Positions 54,637 through 64,000 of a stretch of DNA of 64,000 nucleotides are shown here, one piece after another. Source of the stretch: Micrasema longulum (lineage: Eukaryota; Arthropoda; Insecta; Trichoptera; Brachycentridae); NCBI GenBank assembly GCA_022494885.1, contig JAGVSM010003760.1, positions 1 through 64,000 on the forward strand. The letters run 5' to 3'. Positions within the stretch are counted from its first letter, which is position 1. The number at the start of each line of letters is the position of its first letter. The notes beneath the pieces are model-generated. The model did not search any database, was not told where the DNA came from, and saw nothing but the letters and a program-made list of their open reading frames with translations. Position numbers and translations under genes: made by a program.

Positions 54637-55139
54637 GTTTGCAAAGCAAGGATACATACTTTTATACAAACTCTATTTTCTACATCCGGTGTAAATAATG
54701 TTTATTTAAAGATTATAAAAATTACAAATTCATCATTTAAATAAACAAGAGAGATATATCAAGTCTTGTTTATTGTATCCTATGTAGACTTCTGTTACAC
54801 CACAGTCGCACAAGAGGTAAAGGACGCATCTGGGGTCTTGTTCTTTTCCCCCTCTCTTCGAATACCAAATGGAACTTCTCGCTACTATCTGCGGCTCTTT
54901 TATAGGTCCTGTAGGATAAACAGATCTAGTGGCTTCCTCCAAGGCTAAAAAAATTGTAATCATTTCGAAAAAATTATCACGTTCAATCAATTTAATCCCA
55001 GTCAGCGAAAAATTCACTTCACTCTTTTCCTTAATCCAATGAGTACATATTTATAATTCTAAATTGACTTCATTCAGCGCAAAGAATCTAAGACTACCAG
55101 TTAAACAATGATATATTATCCTACTAATTTTAATCACTT
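54637..55139. other. Spacer with SINE1 body fragment
   Basis: 54.99-55.10 kb (TTTAATCCCAGTCAGCG, ATTCACTTCACTCTTTTCCT) matches the body at 15.97 kb. The frames at 54733-55017 and 54766-54948 are not recognised. Confidence 0.4.
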
Positions 55140-55209
55140 AGTGGAGTACCTCAAGGCTCACATCTTGGTACGGTGTTATTTGTCATACTTATAAGCGATT
55201 TAATTGACA

Positions 55210-55468
55210 CCATTTATTTATTTTTAATTATTATACATTCATTTTTATTGAGATTTGAGTCCCAACTCCATGAAACCCAAGTCCTGTCATGAGTTGAGAC
55301 GAATATATTATGTATAAAACTTTTACAGTCAATATTACCATATTTACTGCATACTCGTATAAAAATATAATTTTAAAAAACATCACAAATCAAATATAAA
55401 AAGAAACGTTCAATGAAAAAAATACTGAAAATATATGAAAGAACAAAAAATAAAATAATCATAATATC
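55210..55468 (-). repeat. LK LINE 3' end inserted in Jk2
   Basis: AGTCCCAACTCCATGAAACC and GTCCTGTCATGAGTTGAGAC match 38.04-38.08 kb. The A/T tail (minus strand AAATAAATGG) abuts the RT frame after ISDLIDT, and the RT frame resumes on the other side. Confidence 0.6.
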
Positions 55469-55749
55469 ATTGATAATGTACATGTTCTCATATTTGCAGA
55501 TGATATGAAAACATTTAAAAATACCAAATACATTTACGATTTTGACATTCTATCCCATAATTTGTCCAAATTACACATCTGGTGCCATTAAAATAAACTA
55601 AGCAAGTATCAAACTATTAAATTCAAAAAAATTAAAAATCCAATTTTATTGTACGACAAATTTCATTAAAATTACTGATGTTTACCGAGAGCGATCTGGG
55701 TATTTTTCCGAGTCAAAAGTAATATTTAAAGAGCAGATAACTGTTATAT

Positions 55750-55798
55750 ATACATAGTTGGATAATTTATATAGCGCCATTTTTGAGAAAATCACCTC
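55750..55798 (-). mobile_element. 49-bp L2x insertion with 11-bp target duplication
   Basis: AACTGTTATAT occurs exactly at 55739-55749 and 55799-55809. Between them is only the inverted L2x terminus (TTGGATAATTTATATAGCGC..AAATCACCTCA). Removing the insert and one duplication restores KEQITVISYKAL in the host LINE. Confidence 0.8.
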
Positions 55799-55871
55799 AA
55801 CTGTTATATCTTACAAAGCTCTAAAACTATTGGGATTTGTACTTAGAACCGCAAGAGATTTTAATAATACA

Positions 55872-56034
55872 AATAGGGGAGAGTGGCTAATAGCGAACTT
55901 TGAGTAGCTTCGAACGATGGTGTTCTAGAAGGTTCCGATACCGCCACTCCCACACAAACCACGCCATAGAAAAGCAGCTTTTCTCTCCAGTACTAAGCTG
56001 CATTTCGTAGGGAAAGTCGCGCACGCCGTTCAAG
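55872..56034 (+). other. Leader exon of a psq/pogo-type element
   Basis: TAGGGGAGAGTGGCTAATAG begins abruptly inside the LINE. The exon-like block is GC-richer and ends TTCAAG followed by GTAAGA at 56035, a consensus 5' splice donor. No frame of note inside, so it is likely 5' UTR. Confidence 0.45.
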
Positions 56035-56320
56035 GTAAGAACTGTTGTATATTTTATTTTAAAATAATGTCATATTTATCACCTTCTTAGATGATGGTAT
56101 TTTTGTAACTAATAAAGTATACTGTTCTTCAATTTTATTGAAGGAACTACCTACATATTCAAATAGTTTTACGCGAAATCAAAGTTTACAGTATTGATTT
56201 AGAAATATTTTTTCTTGAATATTCGATGGTCTGGGGTCATGCCGATTTTTTTCCGGAGCAACGGCAAAAGATTGCTCTAGTATAAATAAAAAGCTGACAA
56301 ATGTTTATTTTCCAGACGCC

Positions 56321-56473
56321 ATGAGGAAGAATGAAAGAAGATATTCTCTGGACGACCTCAAAACTGCCGTAAAACAAGTATTATGTAAAAAAATTACGAT
56401 TGGAAAAACTTCATTGAAATACTGCATTAATAAACTTAATTCAAAAAATGATTTGTTACCAAGGATACTCTAA
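56321..56473 (+). pseudogene. psq-type helix-turn-helix N-terminus of a pogo-like transposase, truncated
   Basis: A TTTATTTTCCAG acceptor ends at 56315 and an ATG follows at 56321. The 50-residue frame MRKNERRYSLDDLKTAVKQV..ITIGKTSLKYCINKLNSK resembles the HTH_psq domain (YxxedLxxAlxxVxxg..s...Aa..y.iPksTL). It stops after LLPRIL, so the DDE domain is missing. Donor at 56035 and acceptor at 56315 imply a 281-base intron. It might instead be an exapted host exon. Confidence 0.4.
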
Positions 56474-58010
56474 AAAAAGTTTATTGTTAACTGTCCTCGG
56501 CGCGGCTTACCCCAGTGAGGGCATATTATTTTTATTATTAATTTTTGTTTATAATGGAAAAAAATAAAATAATTAATCAATTGATAAAAACGAAAGTAAC
56601 AGAAAAAGTAATAAAAATCAAACAAGAAGAAATAAAAATGCAACAAATTGGAAAAAAAGGAATATAAGATAGAAGTCAAGGCCATTCTATAAAAAAGAAA
56701 CTAGTGGCCTTTAAAAAAAGTATAAATTATAATGATTTTTAAAATTTAAAGTTGTTTGTTGGCATAAATAAAGTTATTTTTTTTGAAGAATAGTAGAAAT
56801 GCTGTGTATAAATAAATTTATAAAATAAAGCTCTTTTGGGCTGCCTTTCAGCAATTTTTTTGAGTATGTGGGCACTTCTAAGGAGACTTAATTCCTCGAA
56901 TGCGCAGTGCGATATGTGATAGGCAAGATGTATGTGCCGACAAATAAAATAATATATAAGTAAACCAAATTGAATACGAAATGACTATTTCTTTGGATAC
57001 GGAGCGGAGTTATTTTTTAGGTAAGCTTGTCATCAACTGAATTCAATAGTTTAATCCATTTATAAAGGACATACTGCTGAGCAACGACCCCACATTATCC
57101 TTTCATTAAAATTATTTTTAATGAGTATTATCACGCAGGTTCCCATACGCCATACACGCTTAGACAGTCAAATTTAATCCGCAATAATATGATGATAAAA
57201 ATATGAAAACACTTAAAGACTTGATCAACTGCAGCAATTAAAATTAAGTAAAAAAATATGGATCGGTGTTTTGAGTTTGTTAAATGTTTGAAAACTGAAA
57301 AGGAAATAAACCCTTCTAATATCTTTGCATACGAATTTTAAGTTTTATTTTCAAAAAATATTTGCGTTAAGATACGGGCACCGCTGTTCTAGGAAACCCT
57401 AGCTTTATTATTGCTAATATATGTGGGAATGTTGTTTATATTTTTAACACGAGTGATTCACAAATCAAAAAATGTCTAGAATCTCACTTTTCACTTTAAA
57501 TTTACGTTAATTATATTAAGAGTTATTATCATACATTAGAGTTGGCACTAGAACTCCATGAAGTTATGATTAAAGAAATTAGAAAAATTGTGGAGTTGAG
57601 GAAATTTCGAACGCAAAGTATAGGTAAATGTGGTAAAATGATAATTTAAACCAAGTAATGACATGTTCATGGAGTCTTCGATTTGCATAGACTAAATAAG
57701 TTCTAATGTAAATAAATGTCAATCTCTCTTCAAATATCGATAAATTGTTTTAAAACGTTGAAATTAGTTATTTGAAGGGAGTAACGACGTTTTATGACCT
57801 TTTCTCTTGTACGGGAAGTAATTATTTTGTGCGGTATTTATTACCGCCAAAGTGGCAGATGCGGTAATTGCATATATATGTTCATAATAAAAAAAATACA
57901 GATATTATGTAGCAATTACTTGCTTGTTGATTAAATCAACAGGTCTAAAAAGAAAATGTAATTTTTTTTAAAATACAAAAATATTTTAATAAAAATCAAC
58001 TAACAATATT
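56474..58010. other. AT-rich spacer with minor repeat traces
   Basis: 56.49-56.54 kb (TCCTCGGCGCGGCTTACCCC) resembles 16.25 kb. 56.84-56.94 kb matches the SINE1 body. 57.58-57.70 kb is a faint PAL-G trace (GTGGAGTTGAGGAAATTTC, AATGACATGTTCATG). No gene. Confidence 0.4.
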
Positions 58011-58385
58011 TTGAGTTTGTCCAAATTTTTGTAGACAAGGACTGGATTCAACTCCCTGGGGAGCTGTTTATATTAACATATTACAACAGAGATGAAGACA
58101 TTTAAGAGAAGGTAATTTAGAAGTCTAGGCATCTTCAGGGCTTATGACCCGTCAATGGTTGGTTTAAGTGGCCACTTTACACACTGTGTAACATTCACCA
58201 TTCTGCCTATATTTGAACATCCATATTCCTTCAATTCTTTCATCTGTTGATGTTTGTGAAGTTAAATAGCTGAAACCTTTATTTATGCGGGTGAGATTCA
58301 TCTAATTAAATTATTTCACATACATACTAGGCAACGCCGGAAAATGTTATTTTTTCAATTTCTTTACTTCTTCATGGAGGTATTC
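58011..58385 (+). repeat. PAL-G unit, complete A and B halves
   Basis: ACAATATTTTGAGTTTGTCC, TTTGTAGACAAGGACTGG, AACATATTACAACAGAG, AGTCTAGGCATCTTCAGGG, AAGTGGCCACTTTACACAC, CACCATTCTGCCTATATTTG, TTATTTATGCGGGTGAGATT and ACTAGGCAACGCC in unbroken order. This copy best defines the roughly 375-bp unit, subfamily 1. Confidence 0.8.
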
Positions 58386-58565
58386 TTGTTTGTAATGTAA
58401 AAAAAACTAATGTATGCATTGTTTATCATTTGTCAAAGTCAAAAACATTCTAACTGATGTGTAGATTTGATTATTTACGTATTTCATAAAGGCGCTATTA
58501 TCTCAGTTTCACTTTTCTATGTCTGGCTGCTTTCTGCGTAGCTACATTCAGTAATATAGTACAAG
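58386..58565 (-). repeat. rep-H copy
   Basis: Inverse of 33.07 kb: GTTTATCATTTGTCAAAGTC, GGCGCTATTATCTCAGTTTC and GGCTGCTTTCTGCGTAGC. It directly abuts PAL-G copies on both sides. Confidence 0.55.
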
Positions 58566-58569
58566 TCTT

Positions 58570-58680
58570 GTACTATATTACACGATGTGTAACGTGGCCC
58601 ATTAAACCAGCCAATGAGAGGTCATAAGCACTGTAAATGCCTACAATTCCATATTCCCTGCCTAAAAATGTTCGCTATAA
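58570..58680 (-). repeat. PAL-G fragment
   Basis: GTGTAACGTGGCCCATTAAA, CAGCCAATGAGAGGTCATAA and TTCCATATTCCCTGCCTAAA. Confidence 0.6.
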
Positions 58681-58684
58681 TAAT

Positions 58685-59280
58685 AATTATGGATAACTTA
58701 TAAAGCGCCATTTTCGTAATATAATACCTCAAGGGCGCTTTACAAAGTGATTATATAAAGATATAAATTTAATTTTAACTTTTTAATTTAAGAAAAATAA
58801 TGTACTTTTTCATATTACTTTTCCACCACATACTAAGAATTAATTCAAATGATTTAGAGAACAAGTGCGTTTTAAGTTTCTTTCGAAACATCACTTCACT
58901 CTCACAGTTTCGGATTTCTGCTGGGAGAGCATTCCATGCCGTAGGGCCTGCGACCGCAAATGCACGTTCGCCGAATTTGGTGCGCTGTTTGCGTAGAGGT
59001 ATAATAACTTTTTATTTCGACGTAGATGTAGCTGATCTAAGCGTAAGACGTATGTCAGCTAGTTCATCTGGAATGCAGAGTACCCTTAAATATTCCGGAG
59101 CAGAGTTGTGCAGTGACTTACACATAAGCCAACAGGGTTTGTATTCTACCCTCTGTGGAAAACGTAGCCAGTGCAATTCCCGAAGTAGTGGAGTGATATG
59201 ACTGAATTTAGAGGTTCCAAAAATAAGTCTCGCTGCGGCATTTAATACAGCCTGTAGGCGAGTCATCTCTGTTGTATCCT
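58685..59280 (-). pseudogene. L2x LINE C-terminus with 3' terminus
   Basis: Minus strand: TRLQAVLNAAARLIFGTSKF, SHITPLLRELHWLRFPQRVE, YKPCWLMCKSLHNSAPEYL, then in another frame FGERAFAVAGPTAWNALPAE, RKKLKTHLFSKSF. These are textbook L2/CR1-clade motifs. The 3' UTR ends GCGCCCTTGAGG..GGCGCTTTATAAGTTATCCA and ATTATTATTATAG. One or two frameshifts. The plus-strand 133-aa frame is antisense. Confidence 0.8.
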
Positions 59281-59829
59281 AATAATTCCTTCAGGGATTA
59301 TATCCGGTCCTTGTATACAAGAGTTTAAACAAAAAAAATGTTGTTGATATTATTATGTAATACTCCAATGCATATTCGTTGTGTCTAGTATGGAGTATTC
59401 AACACAATTCGTTGTTAATCATTCCCACTTGATGACCGACCTTAATTAATTAAAGTCGATATGGACAAATATTGTAATTAATAATATTCACCCTAGTTGT
59501 TTTAATTTAAATGGTTCTGGCGATGTTCTCATTGTATGTTCGCATGGTATGACAAATATTCAAAACCCATCACGGTAGGTTTGTTTGAATTTTACATACC
59601 ACAAATCCAATAAAAGGGCAGTTAAATAAGTAGAATTAAATTCGCGATATACGAAATTAAAAAAGAGTAACTCGTTTATTGAAAAAAAAAAAGCTTTTAG
59701 GTTTAATTTTTTTTTTTAATATTAATTTTTTTAAAGAAATATTTGCGTTCTTATAATTTACGCAAATATTTAATTTTGAGGGCCATTTTCAACGAGTTGT
59801 AAATAACTCACTATTAGAAAATGGAAATC
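59281..59829. other. AT-rich spacer, nothing recognised
   Basis: No motif or repeat matched within the window. Confidence 0.4.
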
Positions 59830-59912
59830 AAGTTGGGGTAGAGTAGGATTCGAACCACGGACCTTTGATCCGTGAGTCCGAGACACTAGCCACGGGACCA
59901 CAACCCGATTTG
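59830..59912 (-). repeat. SINE2 head
   Basis: In the minus orientation AAATCGGGTTGTGGTCCCGT, GGACTCACGGATCAAAGGTC and a perfect B box GGTTCGAATCC. The anticodon arm has extra bases, so no functional tRNA folds. Confidence 0.55.
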
Positions 59913-59999
59913 TATTGTAGACGCATTATTTTTAACTATGCGTATAATGCACAAGGTTTATATTTACTTCAAAGGGAGAGTTTATTTGTTCACTTAAAA

Positions 60000-60325
60000 A
60001 AACAATGTTCTTTTTAATATTTCAACAGAGAGGGAAAAACTGTAAAAAATATGGAAGTCTAGGCATTAACAGGGCTTATCACCTGTCATTGGCTAGTTTA
60101 AGTGGCCACTTTACACACTGTTTAACATTCACCATTCTGCCCATGTTTGAACATCCACATTTCCTCAACTCTTCCATCTGTCGACTTTTGTGAAGTAAAA
60201 GAGCTGAAACCTTTATCTCAAAAATGTTTTTCCTCTCTGTTGAAATAAATTTTAATATGAACAACTCCCTAGGGAGGAAATCCAGCCAGTCTGCAAGCAT
60301 TTGGACATACTCAAACATTGATGTT
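60000..60325 (+). repeat. PAL-G subfamily 2 with inverted ends
   Basis: TTTCAACAGAGAGGGAAAAA at the left is mirrored by TTTTTCCTCTCTGTTGAAAT at 60.225-60.25 kb. Between are AAGTGGCCACTTTACACACT, ATTCTGCCCATGTTTGAACA and GAAGTAAAAGAGCTGAAACC. The outer arm then follows (GGAGGAAATCCAGCCAGTCT). The two small frames here are repeat sequence. Confidence 0.75.
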
Positions 60326-60364
60326 GTATTTAATTTATTTCAATGAAAAACTTTATTAAGTTGA

Positions 60365-60740
60365 TATGTGTTGGAAAAATAACGATGAAAGTAGGTTGAA
60401 TGCTGTCAAAAGGCGATCTTTCGGGCAAATGTGTGGTAAAACGACGTATGATTGTTACATAAAAGTCGAGATCCGTGCACTAGACAAGCATTATCGGCAA
60501 AATCAAGAGTGGGGCGCTGGCTAAAAGAATCTACAATGCCAATGTCGATGGATGCAGAAAACGAGTAAGACCGACAAAGACGTGGCATGATCTAATCCAA
60601 CAAATACTTTAAGGTTGACCTGTCAAAAGTAAGAATAATCAGCGTGCGTGGAGTGTGAATTTAGAGGAAGGTATGTATGCGAAGATAGAGCGATATGGCG
60701 TTCTATTCTCTCTGTCTATCCCGGCGAAACGGCGTGATGG
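60365..60740 (+). pseudogene. RTE-a LINE C-terminus
   Basis: WKNNDESRLNAVKRRSFGQM, CGKTTYDCYIKVEIRALDKH, then GRP-type and WRSILSVYPG fragments in changing frames. It matches RTE-a at 21.5-21.9 and 30.8-31.2 kb and ends near TTTTTTGTTGTT like the copy at 21.54 kb. Confidence 0.65.
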
Positions 60741-61779
60741 TTTTTTGTTGTTTATAATATGTTAGGATCGAGGGGGATGTTTTGACTGTATCCTGTTTTA
60801 GGACCTTCTCCGCATTCCTAGTGACGAGGATACCACATAATATTCGTCAGGAAAATGCGGACTGTTGTCATTCGTAAACAGACCTTCCGATCCACTTGAA
60901 GAGTGTTCAGCACTTGGTGCCCTGCTATCATTGATACCTTTTATTGCCTTTACTATACCTATCATGTATTATGTTACTTTTCTTAACAAGTTTTCATGAC
61001 TAATGACTATGTGAACATCATGTAAATTTTGATTTTGACGTCTGCATCGTGCCCCCAGTTGAATTATCTGTAAACTAAAATGGAGCAATGCATCAACAGA
61101 TGGGAGACATCTTGGAAAGTAACAGCATCGCATGGGCAGGCGTTGATCTCAGATATCTTGAATCCGTCCTGGTAGCTTTTGAACCCACCATGTCCCGTCG
61201 GAACTTGCGTGAGTTCGTCTCCTGTTTGTTGAAGTAAAAGCAATGGGAACCACGGTCTTTAAAACGGTATGTAGGAGTCCCCCGAAAATTAGTTCTCAGT
61301 TTCAACTGACCTAATATCATATTAAGGACCATTAGTTTATATATCTAGTAATTTTATTATAATAAATAACCACAAAGTTAGTGCTTCATTTTTTTTTTTT
61401 TATAAGTTACACACATGTTTAAAAAAAATATTAGAATAGGAATACAAAAATTATATATTTTTGGTTGTAATTAATGTGTGGATATTTTTCTTTAATGACA
61501 TAGGGTATCTGCTGGAGTTACCAACTGGTGAAATGAATTTTATGATTAAGTACTGCACCCTGCAACACTTCGATACGTATTACCAGTCATTAGACAAATT
61601 AAAGTGATACCATGAACCAGACCTACAACCACCGGATAGTCCAAAATTAAGTATTCCTATCGTTGGCACACATTATTTAAAAGGCTGTTAAACAAAAATA
61701 CAATAATTGTTTAAGAGAGAAAATACGTGACATATTATTTATTTATGACAAAATACAAGGTTTTTAAACTTTACATACT
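60741..61779. other. Spacer with an unrecognised GC-richer segment
   Basis: 60.78-61.33 kb is GC-richer than its flanks. The minus frame 61093-61332 (LGQLKLRTNFRGTPTYRFKD, GSHCFYFNKQ) may be a transposon fragment but I cannot place it. The rest is AT-rich. Confidence 0.35.
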
Positions 61780-62290
61780 ACATTAACATATTACAACAGA
61801 GATGAAGAACATTTAAGAGCAGGTAATAAAGAAGTCTAGGCATCTACAGGGCTTAGGGCTTATGGGTAGTTTTTTTTCCCTCTCTGTTGAAATAAATTTA
61901 AATAGGAACCACTCCCTAGGGAGGAAATCCAGCCAGTCTGCAAGCATTTGGACATAATCAAACATTGTTGAATATACTACCTGGTAAAATAAGAAGTATA
62001 AAAATTGGAAAATTGTTTTCAGGCGTTGCCTAGTAGGTGATTTGGATCAGCCGGATGATTTTTACCCACGTGATAAAGGTTTCAGCTCTTTTACTTCACA
62101 AAAGTCAACAGATGGAAGAGTTGAGGAAATGTGGATGTTCAAACATGGGCAGAATGGTGAGTGTTACACAGTGTGTAAAGTGGCCACTTAAACCAGCCAT
62201 TGACAGGTCATAAGCCCTGTAGACGCCTAGACTTCTTTATTACCTTATTTTAAATGTTCTTCATCTCACAGCTTTCACCCTCTAATGGGC
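61780..62290. repeat. PAL-G chimera of both subfamilies
   Basis: Starts as subfamily 1 (ATTAACATATTACAACAGAG, CTAGGCATCTACAGGGCTTA), switches near 61.87 kb to inverted subfamily 2 (CTCTCTGTTGAAATAAATT, CCAGCCAGTCTGCAAGCATT, CACGTGATAAAGGTTTCAGC) and returns to subfamily 1 at the right (AGACGCCTAGACTTC..TTAAATGTTCTTCATCTC). A small extra fragment lies at 62.48-62.54 kb. Confidence 0.7.
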
Positions 62291-62540
62291 ATCTTCAGAC
62301 TGGTGAATGTTATACAGTGTAAGATTAATTTATATAAAACCGTTATATTTATGTTTAAATCATTAACTTTGTGGTCAAAAATTTAAATTAATGTTAGTAA
62401 ATATAAGAAAAGAGTTTACAAAGTTGTATGTGTGCGACGTTTGTATGCATGTGTGTGAATGAATTTGTAAGGGTGAATTACAGGTCATAAGCCCTGTAAA
62501 TGCCTAGACTTCCATGTTTCCTTCTCAAATATATTTTTTA

Positions 62541-63078
62541 GCTGCGCTAAATACACTAAGAGAAAATATGCATTCAAATTATTTAATTTATTAGGTGATA
62601 CATGTTTTCGTGTCACCCTGTGAGTAAACACGTGTGTTTGTATGTGTGTGTATTTAGTGTGGTGGTCTGCGGGTGCCTGTGACCAATTAACTTTGGAATA
62701 TATCTTTATTAAGTAATCTATCGCTTTGAATAATTAATATTCGTTGTTTTTAATCAATTTTATGGACCCGGCGTGTTTTAACACGTCATGCTATGGATGA
62801 CTGAATGTCTGCTCCGATGACTGTGTTTATCTTCTCACCGAAAGGTTTTTACGACATTCTGACTAATACGTCTCATAATCTAATCTATTCAATATTTTTT
62901 TTCCGGTCCGGGCAGATGAAGAATACAGTTCGGTAGTCAGATGGTAGAAGGGACCATCTGTAATTTTTCAAAATATTCAGCGGAACCTAAATAAGACCCA
63001 ATTTCGTGACTTTAATCCACAAACTAAAATATTATATAGTTATTATTTATATTTATACCATTGACTTTTTTGTTAGAC
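62541..63078. other. Spacer
   Basis: TG-rich words near 62.63 kb and a short dispersed block at 62.90-62.95 kb shared with 50.66 kb. No gene. Confidence 0.4.
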
Positions 63079-63083
63079 ATTTC

Positions 63084-63579
63084 AACTAATGTTAATAAAT
63101 ATTAGTAAAAAAAAAAACCACTCACGGTTTCGAGACGTACCCGTCTCTTCGTCAGGACACTCACTACACCAACATGCACATTCTAAAATACACCTCCGCC
63201 TTTACTATTACCATAGTATATATATAGTATTTCCAAAAATACATAAATCACATGCAAATTTAAAGACATGCAAACACCACCATGTCTAAACATGCACTAA
63301 GCTCATTAAAAAAAACAATATTATTTTCGTATTTGTTGAGAGGGAGGGGGGTAGAGGTGGAGATGTTTAGAGGATGTTTAGACATGGTGGTGTTCGCATC
63401 TCTATAAACCTGGAAAAAACTTTTATAAACTACGGTGATAGTGAAGGTGGAAGTGTATTTAAGTATTTGCATGTTTGTGTAGTGAGTGTCCTGATGAAGA
63501 GACGGGCACGTCTCGAAACCGGTAAACTAAAAAAGTCGGTAAGTGGTTATAAACCATGTAATAATAATTAACATTAGTT
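63084..63579. repeat. PAL-P, inverted-repeat element with 5-bp target duplication
   Basis: The ends AACTAATGTTAAT (63084-63096) and ATTAACATTAGTT (63567-63579) are perfect inverses, and ATTTC flanks both sides (63079-63083, 63580-63584). Arms of about 220 bases surround a 50-base centre. Both arms carry CTGA(C/T)GAAGAGACGGG on opposite strands with a GAGACG/CGTCTC stem and GAAACC. The frames inside are arm translations. Confidence 0.75.
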
Positions 63580-63814
63580 ATTTCGGGGTTATTTTTCAAT
63601 AATAAATACCCATTCTGAATGATGCTATTTTTTTTCTATGTTCATTTACTGAAATATTTATTAAAACTTTCGAAATCTAAAACACATAAAAAATTGAAGC
63701 TGGTCTCTTCTGCCATCGGACTATCGATTTGTCGTGTGAGGTAGAACTTAAACCCTGGACGACTGCTTTCGACTCGATGGCTGTTCTCAAGTAAAAGGAA
63801 ATCGAGTGGAGATA

Positions 63815-63990
63815 AGTCCGCCACTTTGTGTGGTGATTAACGCGTTTGCCTACTATTTTTTAGGTCCCGGGTTCAATTCCTGGCAAGCTGGACGTCGAAC
63901 GTCGATTTTGAAGCTTGTTTACACTGCAATACTTTATTGTTCCAGGACTGGCACCTAAAGCGTCAGATCACCTTACCTTTTTTAACTGAT
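63815..63990 (+). repeat. SINE1 copy, plus orientation
   Basis: GTGTGGTGATTAACGCGTTT and GGTCCCGGGTTCAATTCCTG are the A- and B-box regions of a tRNA-like head. The body ends GGACTGGCACCTAAAGCGTC and AGATCACCTTACC, the standard SINE1 tail. Confidence 0.65.
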
Positions 63991-64000
63991 GATTGAAATA

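Larger units (their letters stand above)
55140..55871 (+). pseudogene. Jk2-type LINE reverse transcriptase with internal insertions
   Basis: SGVPQGSHLGTVLFVILISD (RT motif before the active site) is followed by an inserted LK tail. The frame resumes with DNVHVLIFADDMKTFKNTKY, where FADD at 55493-55504 is the catalytic YADD-type box, then LSKLHIWC, RAIWVFFRVKS, KEQI and, after a 49-bp L2x insert, TVISYKALKLLGFVLRTARD. It ends where a psq-type element begins. Several stops. Confidence 0.75.

Noticed and set aside
58800..59201. 133-aa plus-strand frame
   Set aside because: Exact antisense of the L2x RT C-terminus, which is the coding strand.
59830..59912. tRNA gene on the minus strand
   Set aside because: Perfect B box, but the anticodon arm has extra bases and no acceptor stem pairs; a SINE head fits better.
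63491..63524. Canonical active hammerhead ribozyme
   Set aside because: Core is close, but an extra base precedes stem II, stem III has no loop unless dimeric and no stem I complement is visible; kept only as a hammerhead-like motif.

Overview
The window looks like heterochromatic or intergenic DNA of an animal, most likely an insect. It is AT-rich and made almost entirely of mobile-element sequence of several ages: BEL/Pao, jockey/CR1-like, RTE-like and L2-like elements plus tRNA-headed SINEs. The endonuclease/RT fragments resemble those common in Lepidoptera, but the order is an inference. I found no operons, rRNA, CRISPR array or complete host gene. Local family names used below are mine: Jk1-Jk6 (jockey/CR1-like LINEs), RTE-a/b/c, L2x (L2-like LINE), LK (CR1/jockey-like LINE with an SVKNLG motif), SINE1/SINE2, PAL-G/F/S/M/P (families built on long inverted repeats) and rep-H/I/J (unclassified dispersed repeats).

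1-6032: the 3' nine-tenths of a GC-rich, apparently intact BEL/Pao LTR retrotransposon. One frame is open from the window edge through gag, protease, RT, RNase H and integrase. An 884-bp 3' LTR with a recognisable promoter follows. It interrupts an older PAL-G repeat at 6033.

6033-23.7 kb: PAL-G copies, LINE 3' fragments (Jk1, Jk5, RTE-a/b, L2x, LK), PAL-F palindromes at 18.0 and 19.2 kb, and two short minus-strand coding-like stretches at 10.6-10.8 and 13.1-13.35 kb that could be remnants of a host gene.

23.7-37 kb: Jk3, SINE1, rep-H, an AT-rich minus-strand LINE tail at 28.6 kb, the 124-bp palindromic insertion PAL-S (30.66 kb) and an RTE-a LINE split by a Jk6 LINE (30.8-32.3 kb).

37-50 kb: LK with a PAL-F element inserted (perfect 13-bp target duplication), head-to-tail Jk4 copies, Jk2, SINE1 copies, PAL-G and Jk1.

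50-64 kb: palindromes PAL-M and PAL-P, a PAL-G copy with an almost perfect 123-bp palindrome (54.3 kb), a Jk2 RT carrying three later insertions, a spliced psq/pogo-type transposase 5' end (55.9-56.5 kb), L2x, RTE-a and SINE1.

The most unusual signal is that three unrelated repeat families (PAL-F, PAL-S, PAL-G) share one architecture: a long hairpin with a one-sided tail, flanked by 12-13 bp target duplications. PAL-F and PAL-S (not PAL-G), together with PAL-P and a short sequence at 20.3 kb, also carry a hairpin-GAAA-palindrome motif resembling the 3' half of a hammerhead ribozyme core. This is what one might expect of non-autonomous Penelope-like retroelements, but that reading is an inference that needs a homology search.
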